From Verrucomicrobiota bacterium (GTDB lineage: Bacteria; Verrucomicrobiota; Lentisphaeria; Oligosphaerales; Oligosphaeraceae), in contig JAKLHU010000165.1 of NCBI GenBank assembly GCA_022709995.1, positions 1 through 5,669 on the forward strand: 5,669 nucleotides of DNA, written 5' to 3'. Of the stretch, positions 1 to 5,504 are shown piece by piece (position 1 is the first letter of the stretch; the number at the start of each line of letters is the position of its first letter). The notes below the pieces were generated by a model, which was not told where the DNA came from, searched no databases, and was given only the letters and a program-made list of their open reading frames with translations. The position numbers were made by a program, and so were the translations under genes.

Positions 1-1361
1 GTGATGTCGTCGCCGTAGATCATGATAGGCGGCAGGGCGAACCCGGCCTTTTCCTGCAATTCCCAGGCGTCCAGGCGTTCGACGAAAGTCGGCTCCATCT
101 TGCCGTGAAACGTCTCCACCAGCTGGACGACGAGGCGGCGACCGCGCGGCGGCGCCGCCAGTCCGGAATACGCCTCTTCGCCGGTCTGCAGCCAGGCCGG
201 CGAACAGTGCCGCCGGCCGCGCGGGTCGCAGCCGAAGTTCGGCGCGCCGCCAAAGCCGGCGATGCGGTCGGCCGTCGCCGTGGAGCTGTTGCCCTGCGGA
301 TCGATCTGCAGACTGGCGCCGATGAACATGTCGGTCGCGTAATGGCCGCACATCTGCCCAAAGGCCCGATTGGAACGCATCGTGCCGCCCGGCCCGACCG
401 GGAACACGTCCGGATGCGCGGCAATGTAGCGGCTCATGCCCATTTCACTGCCGACAGTGTAAATCGTCTTGACAAAGCCATCCTCAATGGCCGGAATCAT
501 GGTCGGATGCGGATTGAGCAGCCAATGTTGGCAGGCGCGGCCCTTCAAGCCCAGCTCCTGGCCATAGGTGGGCAGCAGCAATTCAATGGCCGCGGTATTG
601 AAGCCGACGCCGTGATTGAGCGACAGCGGCAGATATTTGGCGTAAATGCCCTTCATGGCCAGCATCGCCGTCAGGATCATGGTCTCGGTGATCTGGGCCG
701 GGTCACGGGTGAACAGCGGTTCCAGAAAAAACGGCCGCGGGCTCTCGCAGACATAGTCGACCCAGTCGCCAGGGATGTCGACCCGGGGGATCTTGTCCAC
801 AACCTGGTTGACCTGGGCAATGACCATGCCGCTTTTGAAGGCCGTCGCTTCCGCGACGACCGGGGTGTCTTCGGTGTTGTCGCCGGTGTACAGATTGCCC
901 TGGCGGTCCGCCATTTCGGCGGCCAAACAGCAGACATTCGGGCACAAGTCGGTAAAATACCGGCTATAAAGCTCAAGATAGGTATGAATGTTGCCGATCT
1001 TGACCTTGCCGCTCATCGCCATCCGGGCCAAACGCAGCCCCTGCGGGCCGGAATAGGAAAAGTCGACCTGGGTGGCGATGCCCTTCTCAAACACGTCCAG
1101 CTGATCGCTCAAGGAGATGGTCGACAGGACAAGATGCAGGCCGTGGACCTTCTCGGGATTGACGCCGGCGAGGCACTTGGCCAGGAAGTCCGCCTGCTTC
1201 TGATTGTCGCCTTCCAGGCAGACGACGTCGCCGCTTTCCACGACCGCTTCCAGGAGCGCGACCATGTCCCCGACCGCGACCAGCTTGCCGGCGGCCAAGA
1301 CGTTGCCACGCTCCAGCCGGCGGCGACGGCTGCGCACCCGAAGATCTGTTGCCACTGCCAT
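1..1361 (-). CDS. mdcA: Malonate decarboxylase alpha subunit (acetyl-S-ACP:malonate ACP transferase), 3' end outside window
   Basis: In the biotin-independent malonate decarboxylase, the alpha subunit exchanges acetyl for malonyl on the prosthetic group of the acyl carrier protein subunit, giving malonyl-ACP for decarboxylation to acetyl-ACP; it is cytosolic. Seen here: 453 codons without a stop, about four fifths of the roughly 550-residue family length; the missing C-terminus lies beyond position 1. Recognisable MdcA stretches are CLEGDNQKQADFL (48-60), DFSYSGPQ (100-107), GNLYTGDNTEDTPVV (155-169), LNHGVGFNTAAIELLLPTY (248-266), and QGNSSTATADRIAGFGGAP (356-374) followed by NFGCDPRGRRH. 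The ATG is preceded by GGGGGA with a 6-nt gap, and the conserved N-terminal region is complete from this start. The preceding pseudopilin gene ends about 190 bp upstream on the same strand; I see no clear promoter in that gap. Codon use is GC-rich and like miaA. The homologous MadA of sodium-dependent systems is the main alternative name. Confidence 0.93.
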   Translation of the reverse strand, partial: MAVATDLRVRSRRRRLERGNVLAAGKLVAVGDMVALLEAVVESGDVVCLEGDNQKQADFLAKCLAGVNPEKVHGLHLVLSTISLSDQLDVFEKGIATQVDFSYSGPQGLRLARMAMSGKVKIGNIHTYLELYSRYFTDLCPNVCCLAAEMADRQGNLYTGDNTEDTPVVAEATAFKSGMVIAQVNQVVDKIPRVDIPGDWVDYVCESPRPFFLEPLFTRDPAQITETMILTAMLAMKGIYAKYLPLSLNHGVGFNTAAIELLLPTYGQELGLKGRACQHWLLNPHPTMIPAIEDGFVKTIYTVGSEMGMSRYIAAHPDVFPVGPGGTMRSNRAFGQMCGHYATDMFIGASLQIDPQGNSSTATADRIAGFGGAPNFGCDPRGRRHCSPAWLQTGEEAYSGLAAPPRGRRLVVQLVETFHGKMEPTFVERLDAWELQEKAGFALPPIMIYGDDI

Positions 1362-1523
1362 CCGTGTTCCCCCGTGCCGACTCCACGCCGGCGCCGCGGC
1401 CCAAAGTCACAAATCCTCATGCCACAGACGCGAACGCTTACCGTCGATGGCAGAATCGGGCGAACGCCCATCGCCAGGCGGAACCGGGCCACCTTCACGC
1501 CGACGGGGTGTTTTTCGACACGG

Positions 1524-1549
1524 AAAAATTCCGCACCGACCAGCGGCGC
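1524..1549 (-). terminator. Possible weak intrinsic terminator after the pseudopilin gene
   Basis: Read on the minus strand, GCGCCG (1549-1544) can pair with CGGTGC (1538-1533), a 6-bp stem with one G-U pair and a 5-nt loop. GGAA and then five Ts (1528-1524) follow. It begins 5 nt after the stop codon at 1555. The four bases between stem and T-run make it non-ideal, and a second small hairpin (CGGAA, TTT, TTCCG) overlaps the T-run. If it works, mdcA needs its own promoter. Confidence 0.35.
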
Positions 1550-1554
1550 CTTGC

Positions 1555-2298
1555 TTAATGCGCCACCTTGGCCAGATATTTATTGATGAGGTAAATCGTC
1601 GGGGGCGTATTGCCGCCGGCCTTGTACTCCTCCCGGAACAGGTCGGCGAATTTGCCGGTGCTGTTGATAGCCTCGACGTGACCGTCGACAAAGGCGAAAT
1701 TGGAGTTGTCGCCGTGCGCGCCGATCCAGAACTGCTGGCTGATATTGGTCGGCATGTACGGGCAGCCCCATTGCAGGCCGTTCGCCTCGGTCAGCGACGA
1801 ATGCAAGCCGGGGACGCCGTAGGAGTCGCCGATCCACATGTACGTCGAGGGTCCCTTGACCTTGCCAAAAACCATGAAGTGGTCCGTATACGCCAGCGTT
1901 CCCCAGGTGGATGGCGCGGCGATGACGTAGTTCGGGGGGGCGTACGAACGCCGGCAGCCGTACGTCAAATACGTGAATTTGTACTTGAACGGCAGCCGCC
2001 CCGGGCAGACCACCTCGTTCGGCGTCGAGCTGGACAGGTAGCTGCTGTTCTTGTTGTAGTAGTTGAACAGGGCGCCCGCCCAATCCGAGGAGCTGTAGAC
2101 GTTGCAGATCACCGTGTCATTGTAGTCGACGGCATACAGAAGCGTCGACATCATGGTCTGCTTCTGGTTGTTGACGCAGCTGATGGAACGCGCCTTCTCG
2201 CGCGCCTTGCTCAAAGCCGGCAACAGCATGGCGGCCAAAATCGCGATGATCGCAATCACCACCAGCAACTCAATCAAGGTAAATCTTCTTTTCTTCAT
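1555..2298 (-). CDS. Type II secretion/pilin-like protein with prepilin N-terminus and H-X9-DG motif
   Basis: A 247-residue protein of the abundant Lentisphaerota/Planctomycetota pseudopilin-like family; the role of individual members is unknown. The N-terminus [20 protein letters not shown] gives a basic leader, Phe6 as probable +1 residue, Glu10 as the +5 glutamate, and a hydrophobic helix to about residue 29. [18 protein letters not shown] (30-47) is the usual continuation of the helix. The middle is rich in Tyr, Ser and Asn, with Cys at 65, 98, 115 and 179. H195 and D205-G206 in [17 protein letters not shown] form the H-X9-DG motif near the C-terminus. The start at 2298 is chosen because AAGGGAG lies 8-9 nt upstream and the pilin motif begins there. 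The frame stays open to 2508, but that stretch has no ribosome site and reads unlike protein. The residue before the predicted cleavage point is Arg, not the Gly of standard type IV prepilins. The gene seems to have its own promoter, with mdcA downstream on the same strand. Confidence 0.9.
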   Translation of the reverse strand: MKKRRFTLIELLVVIAIIAILAAMLLPALSKAREKARSISCVNNQKQTMMSTLLYAVDYNDTVICNVYSSSDWAGALFNYYNKNSSYLSSSTPNEVVCPGRLPFKYKFTYLTYGCRRSYAPPNYVIAAPSTWGTLAYTDHFMVFGKVKGPSTYMWIGDSYGVPGLHSSLTEANGLQWGCPYMPTNISQQFWIGAHGDNSNFAFVDGHVEAINSTGKFADLFREEYKAGGNTPPTIYLINKYLAKVAH

Positions 2299-2512
2299 GT
2301 TTGACGCTCCCTTCGTGATATCAGGCACGACGTCGATGAAAAAACACTGCTTCTGTTCCCGTTGAACGGCGATGCCCCCGTGCCAGCGCCCCTCCGCGAT
2401 AGTCCCCTGCCGGCCTTTCCGAGGCCTTGAAACAAGGATCACAAAGAACGTTTCACGAACGGCCAAGACCTTTCGCCGCTGACTACGGAAACGCGATCTC
2501 AAACTCATTGTT

Positions 2513-2541
2513 AATATACTGTTTCAATGTCGCCATGACAA
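2513..2541 (-). promoter_or_regulatory. Predicted sigma70-type promoter of the pseudopilin gene
   Basis: On the minus strand, TTGTCA (2541-2536, five of six consensus bases) is followed after exactly 17 nt by TATATT (2518-2513, five of six). It sits in an AT-rich patch within GC-rich surroundings, upstream of the pseudopilin gene. A start near 2506 would give a leader of about 205 nt before the ATG at 2298. The leader includes a small GGCCT/AGGCC hairpin (2412-2426) but no riboswitch I recognise. That planctomycetal-type sigma factors use this consensus is an assumption. Confidence 0.6.
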
Positions 2542-2750
2542 GCCCAGTCCTTGACCGCGCCGCCAAGTCGCGTAAGCGGTCAGTGTACAACCCGGCGCTC
2601 CGCTGGGACAATTTGCAGGTTACAGGCTCCTTGGGTGGGCAGCGGCGTATGGTGTTCAAACTTTAGCCTGCTCCCCATTCCCCGGTTATCCGGCCATGGA
2701 ACATAGGAGCCATTGATAACAAATCAACGGCGCGGTTACGTCGTCCTTGC

Positions 2751-2778
2751 CGGATGCCCTCTAGTGAGAGGCCATCCG
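2751..2778. repeat. Imperfect hairpin
   Basis: CGGATG (2751-2756) pairs with CATCCG (2773-2778). After a C-C mismatch, CCTC (2758-2761) pairs with GAGG (2768-2771) around the loop TAGTGA. That gives ten pairs in all. No T-run follows on either strand, so it does not look like an intrinsic terminator. Confidence 0.45.
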
Positions 2779-3134
2779 CAAAGGCGCCTCCCGCAAAAGA
2801 TTCATCCGCAGGAGGCCATGGTTTTACCGGCGCACGGAGCAATGGGTCGAAGTCACGCCTTGACGTTTTCCACCAGATGACCGGAGAGACGACCGGGACA
2901 TGTCTTCCCGGAACATGGCGCCGACGCACAAAATTGGGGCTGTCGCCGTTTGCAAGCCGTTACTTTCGATGATACTTCGATTTTCGGCTTGGAAAAAACG
3001 GCGACGGCGGTTATTTTCCTGCCGTGCCCCGAAATCCAGCCCACCCACCCTAAGGGGGACCCCCACCTACTATGCACACGCGCGCGCGAAGATGGCTTGG
3101 CGCAGGGCTGCGTTCTGGCATCCCGATTTGAGCG

Positions 3135-3153
3135 CCTGCCGCTTTGCGGCAGG
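3135..3153. repeat. Perfect 8-bp GC-rich hairpin
   Basis: CCTGCCGC (3135-3142), loop TTT, GCGGCAGG (3146-3153). The stem is perfect, with a 3-nt loop and no following T-run. It resembles REP-type intergenic palindromes in form, but only one copy is seen here. Confidence 0.55.
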
Positions 3154-3247
3154 GACACTGCCTTCTCCGGCTTCGGCCGTCAGTGGACGCCGGCCGGCAC
3201 GACTATATCTGCAGGTGCACAGATGACGCCACCGCACCATGGCTCAC

Positions 3248-3299
3248 TTATCAATGGGTGACCGATTACAAATTTTTGTAACCGGTCACCCATTGATAA
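3248..3299. repeat. 52-bp near-perfect inverted repeat
   Basis: Two 25-nt arms (3248-3272 and 3275-3299) separated by TT pair at 24 of 25 positions. Each arm reads TTATCAATGGGTGACCG, then one variable base, then TTACAAA, the right arm in reverse complement. The single mismatch is A3265 against C3282; in a minus-strand transcript it becomes a G-U wobble, so the RNA hairpin would be fully paired only in that direction. That is the direction of the surrounding genes. Each arm also contains an imperfect palindrome around ACCGGT (GTAACCGGTCAC). It may be the transcribed end of the miaA operon, a protein-binding site, or a small transposable or interspersed repeat. It lies about 170 nt past the miaA stop and no T-run follows the stem, so a classic intrinsic terminator is unlikely. 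Confidence 0.85.
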
Positions 3300-3330
3300 T
3301 GGCGGTCCTAATGGCCTGGCGCGCCAAGGT

Positions 3331-3353
3331 GGCGCCTCAGGCCCTGAGGCGCC
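3331..3353. repeat. Perfect 23-bp GC-rich palindrome
   Basis: GGCGCCTCAG (3331-3340), GCC, CTGAGGCGCC (3344-3353). The ten-base arms are perfectly complementary around a 3-nt loop. A separate 10-bp palindrome, TGGCGCGCCA, lies just before it at 3317-3326. No T-run follows on either strand. It sits between the 52-bp inverted repeat and the diverged third arm. Confidence 0.75.
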
Positions 3354-3373
3354 CAAGCGTTGACTCCTTATAA

Positions 3374-3404
3374 GCTCAGTTATCAATAGCAGACCGCTTA
3401 CAAA
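3374..3404 (+). repeat. Diverged third copy of the inverted-repeat arm
   Basis: This 31-nt stretch matches 3242-3272 at 26 of 31 positions in the same orientation. Shared blocks are GCTCA, TTATCAAT, GACCG and TTACAAA. The match extends 6 nt beyond the hairpin arm itself, to GCTCA, which suggests duplication of a longer unit. It has no partner arm nearby. Confidence 0.7.
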
Positions 3405-3431
3405 CCGCCGCGCCTTCCCCCGCTCTGACGC

Positions 3432-3450
3432 GGCCGGCTTATCCCCGGCC
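3432..3450 (-). terminator. Possible transcript-end hairpin after miaA
   Basis: GGCCGG (3432-3437) and CCGGCC (3445-3450) form a perfect 6-bp stem with a 7-nt loop. It begins about 18 nt past the miaA stop codon on the minus strand. There is no T-run, so factor-independent termination is doubtful; it could instead protect the transcript's 3' end. Confidence 0.3.
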
Positions 3451-3467
3451 ACGGTCCGCACGGCCCC

Positions 3468-4430
3468 TCAGGACTTCGGCCCATAGCGGATGTCATCCAA
3501 ACGCAAATCCGGCGGCGGCAACGGCCGGCCAGCCAGCCAGTCGACGACCAGCGCCGACGCCCGCTCGAGATTCCCCTCCCGCAGCCAGTAAATGACATGC
3601 CCGGACCGCTCCAACTTGCGGAACCAGATGTCCTGGGCCTTGGCGAACTGCCGGATGCGGCAAAGCAGCTCCTCCCGCATCTCGCTCCGGCTCAACTCGC
3701 CGCGCAGATGCCTGGCGGCATACCTGTATTCCAAGCCAAACCAGTCCAGGCGTTCCCAGCTCAGACCGCCGGCATGGAGAAGCCGCACTTCCTCCAGCAG
3801 GCCGCCGTCCAGGCGTTCATCCAGCCGCCGGGCAATGCGAGCCCTGATTTCGGCGCGGGGATAATAAGGCGCCAAAATCAGCGGCGCCGCCACCAATGGC
3901 TCGGCCTTGACCACCTGGGCGGACCGGGCCAATTCCAACGCCCTGATCACCCGGCGCGGCTGGGTCAGGTCGGTGCGGGCATACAAGTCCGGCGGCGCAG
4001 CGCGCCGCAGCCGCTCAATCAACTCTGGCAAGGGCCACGAGGCCAGCTCGGACCGAAAAGCCGGATCCGGCGCGCCGCCTTCCTGATGATAGCCGTCCAG
4101 CAGCGCCTTCAGATACAGAACCGTCCCGCCGGCCACAATCGGCAGCCGGCCGCGCCGGGAAATGGCGGCAAGCGCCCCCCTCGCCAGTTCCAGATACCGG
4201 AATAAATGAAAATCCTCGTCCGGCGCCGCGACGTCAAGCAGATGACAGGGCACCTCGCCGCCAGGACCGGAATACTCCCCCGCGTCCTTGCCGGTGCCGA
4301 TATCCATGCCCCGGTAGACCTGCCGGGAATCGGCGCTGACGATTTCGCCGCCAAAACGCCTCGCCAAGGCGACCGCCAAACGCGTCTTGCCGCTGGCCGT
4401 CGGACCGGTTACAATCACGCATCGTGTCAT
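3468..4430 (-). CDS. miaA: tRNA dimethylallyltransferase
   Basis: MiaA transfers a dimethylallyl group from dimethylallyl diphosphate to N6 of adenosine 37, next to the anticodon of tRNAs reading UNN codons; it is a cytosolic P-loop enzyme. The 320 residues match the usual length. Visible motifs: GPTASGKT (9-16) P-loop; ADSRQVYRGMDIGTGKD (33-49) with the catalytic-type Asp34; GGTVLYLKALLDGY (101-114) with the conserved Thr103; DLTQPRRVIRALE (154-166); and QFAKAQDIWFRKLE (261-274), the tRNA-contacting region. FGLEYRY (231-237) replaces the GYRQ form of proteobacterial enzymes; from memory GLEYR and GTGKD occur in a Bacteroidetes-type MiaA branch. ATG at 4430 is the natural start, since the P-loop begins at residue 9; AAGG lies 4 nt upstream, overlapping the end of the upstream gene. 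The gap to that gene's stop is 6 bp, so the two are probably cotranscribed. The frame is intact. Confidence 0.97.
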   Translation of the reverse strand: MTRCVIVTGPTASGKTRLAVALARRFGGEIVSADSRQVYRGMDIGTGKDAGEYSGPGGEVPCHLLDVAAPDEDFHLFRYLELARGALAAISRRGRLPIVAGGTVLYLKALLDGYHQEGGAPDPAFRSELASWPLPELIERLRRAAPPDLYARTDLTQPRRVIRALELARSAQVVKAEPLVAAPLILAPYYPRAEIRARIARRLDERLDGGLLEEVRLLHAGGLSWERLDWFGLEYRYAARHLRGELSRSEMREELLCRIRQFAKAQDIWFRKLERSGHVIYWLREGNLERASALVVDWLAGRPLPPPDLRLDDIRYGPKS

Positions 4431-4436
4431 GCTGCC

Positions 4437-5498
4437 TTATTTCCGCGGCGGCGCCGGCGCCCCGCCGCTGTCTTGAGCCTCAATGTCGGCGGTTTTCTTC
4501 GTCGCCTCGCCGCTTGGCGGCGGCGCCATGACCGGCGCTCCCTTCAGAACGACTTCCAGCTCATTCGGCTCCACGTCGTCAAGGGTCACTCCCAGCGGCA
4601 GGTCCATCACCAGAATTTTGGCCCGGAACAGTCCGGGCCCGGCAGCGCCGGTCGCATCGGCCATAACCCGCAACTTGTCTTCATTGAGGTTGTTGACGCT
4701 GCGGTATTGGCCGCCAACCACGAGCTTGACCTCGCTCGCCGGCGGCGACATCAAAACCAGATTCCCGCTGACCGGCAGCAACACCCCGGACAACTGCCGC
4801 GATATCGTCCGCGTCGTCATCCGCCGCATGTCTTCAATACGCACTTCCACCCGGATTTTTTCCGGATGCACGGCGATAACGCCCGGCGCCGGCGACAAGA
4901 CCTGCAACATCGTGCTGAAAGGCGCCAGGGCATTGGGCGACAAAGGCTGCTCTTCGGTTCCGACCTGGCTGATTCCCTGCATCAGCAGCGACGGCCCGGT
5001 CAACTCCACCTCGGCCGGCTCGCAAATGTACGACTGCTCGTACCCTTCCGGAAGAGTGCCGGTGATCTGCGGCTGCACCCTGGCCTGGCGCTTCTTGATC
5101 ACGTCAAACGGCACCGTCAACGTCTGCGGCAAAATCGCCTTCACCCGAACTCCCGATGGCTTCCGGGTCACAATGCTGCGCAGACGCTTCAAGTTGATGG
5201 TGTGCTGGCCGGGATTCAAATGACTGTCCGGCAAATCGACCGCCAGCAAAAACTGCTCCGCCGACAGCTGCGACAGCTTCGCGCTGCTCGCCACCTCCAA
5301 ATCAACCTCGAATTCACTGCGGCGCAAGTAGAATTTGCTGCTGTCATAACGGATTTTCAATTTGACCTGCTGAACCGGGCTGGTCACCTGCATCTGCATG
5401 TTGACCAGGGCGAAGACCGCCACCCCGAGGATCAGCGCCACGACTTTGCGCCAGAAATCCGTGAAAAAGGTCCGCTTCGGCTTTCTTGCGACGTTCAT
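4437..5498 (-). CDS. cdaR: YbbR-repeat membrane protein, CdaR-type regulator of diadenylate cyclase
   Basis: Proteins of this family are anchored by one N-terminal helix, carry extracytoplasmic YbbR repeats, and in Firmicutes bind and modulate the diadenylate cyclase CdaA. Seen here, numbering from the ATG: a basic N-terminus and FWRK, a membrane helix at about 19-34 (VVALILGVAVFALVNM), then three YbbR-like repeats at roughly 44-133, 136-222 and 223-320, and a Pro/Ala-rich tail to 353. The second repeat is the clearest (VQPQITGTLPEGYEQSYI, then VELTGPSLLM). Two starts are possible: ATG at 5498, 11 nt after GAGG, or TTG at 5504, 5 nt after it and touching the upstream TGA. I prefer ATG, weakly; the difference is two residues. 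The upstream gene ends at 5505 and miaA follows after 6 bp. Cyclase regulation in this organism is inferred from family and gene order. YbbR identification rests on pattern and topology. Confidence 0.82.
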   Translation of the reverse strand: MNVARKPKRTFFTDFWRKVVALILGVAVFALVNMQMQVTSPVQQVKLKIRYDSSKFYLRRSEFEVDLEVASSAKLSQLSAEQFLLAVDLPDSHLNPGQHTINLKRLRSIVTRKPSGVRVKAILPQTLTVPFDVIKKRQARVQPQITGTLPEGYEQSYICEPAEVELTGPSLLMQGISQVGTEEQPLSPNALAPFSTMLQVLSPAPGVIAVHPEKIRVEVRIEDMRRMTTRTISRQLSGVLLPVSGNLVLMSPPASEVKLVVGGQYRSVNNLNEDKLRVMADATGAAGPGLFRAKILVMDLPLGVTLDDVEPNELEVVLKGAPVMAPPPSGEATKKTADIEAQDSGGAPAPPRK

Positions 5499-5504
5499 GG
5501 CCAA

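Larger units (their letters stand above)
2542..3467. other. Long noncoding, repeat-bearing intergenic region
   Basis: I find no convincing protein gene in this stretch. Open frames on both strands are short, begin with weak or no ribosome sites, lack the strong third-position GC bias of miaA and mdcA, and match no family I know. No tRNA, rRNA, SRP, RNase P or tmRNA signature is visible. It holds a family of short repeats around the core ATTGATAA (2710-2719, 3248-3272, 3275-3299, 3374-3404), several GC-rich hairpins, a four-run guanine tract on the minus strand (3064-3040) and an alternating pyrimidine-purine tract (3071-3088). CCGCA also recurs at 2776, 2791 and 2806 with exact 15-nt spacing. 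It may be a remnant of a small mobile element, a cluster of genome-wide interspersed repeats, or contain an unrecognised structured RNA; the sequence alone does not decide. Confidence 0.6.

Noticed and set aside
1405..1530. Protein-like minus-strand frame (around MKVARFRLAMGVRPILPS) in the leader of mdcA
   Set aside because: It has GC-rich third positions and briefly looks coding. However, it has no ribosome site, matches no family I know, and runs into mdcA in a different frame. mdcA is complete at its N-terminus, so this is not a frameshifted start of that gene.
105..1586. Long plus-strand open frame of about 490 codons
   Set aside because: It lies almost entirely antisense to mdcA, whose family motifs are unmistakable. 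Long antisense frames are common in GC-rich genes, and its composition (Arg, Ala, His, Gln, Gly) is typical of such shadows.
2447..2462. GAACGTTTC-like near-palindrome as a LacI-type operator in the pseudopilin leader
   Set aside because: Only the central AACGTT is truly symmetric, which is too short to support an operator.
2299..2508. 70-codon upstream extension of the pseudopilin frame
   Set aside because: The pilin signature begins at the 2298 start, which has its own ribosome site. The predicted transcript begins near the extension's ATG, and that ATG has no ribosome site.
2483..2536. 17-codon frame [17 protein letters not shown] on the minus strand
   Set aside because: It overlaps the predicted -35 and -10 boxes and has no ribosome site. 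The protein-like look follows from the AT-rich promoter bases.
2427..2666. 79-codon plus-strand frame across the pseudopilin promoter
   Set aside because: It has no ribosome site and no recognisable domain, it covers the promoter of the opposite strand, and it is short enough to arise by chance.
2663..2929. 88-codon minus-strand frame starting at GTG
   Set aside because: Third positions lack the strong GC bias of the real genes, there is no ribosome site, and it includes a hairpin and one of the ATTGATAA repeat cores. It fits noncoding repeat sequence better.
4483..5223. 246-codon plus-strand frame opposite cdaR
   Set aside because: It is an antisense shadow of the YbbR protein. The minus-strand product has a membrane helix and YbbR-like repeats, while this one has no domain signature.
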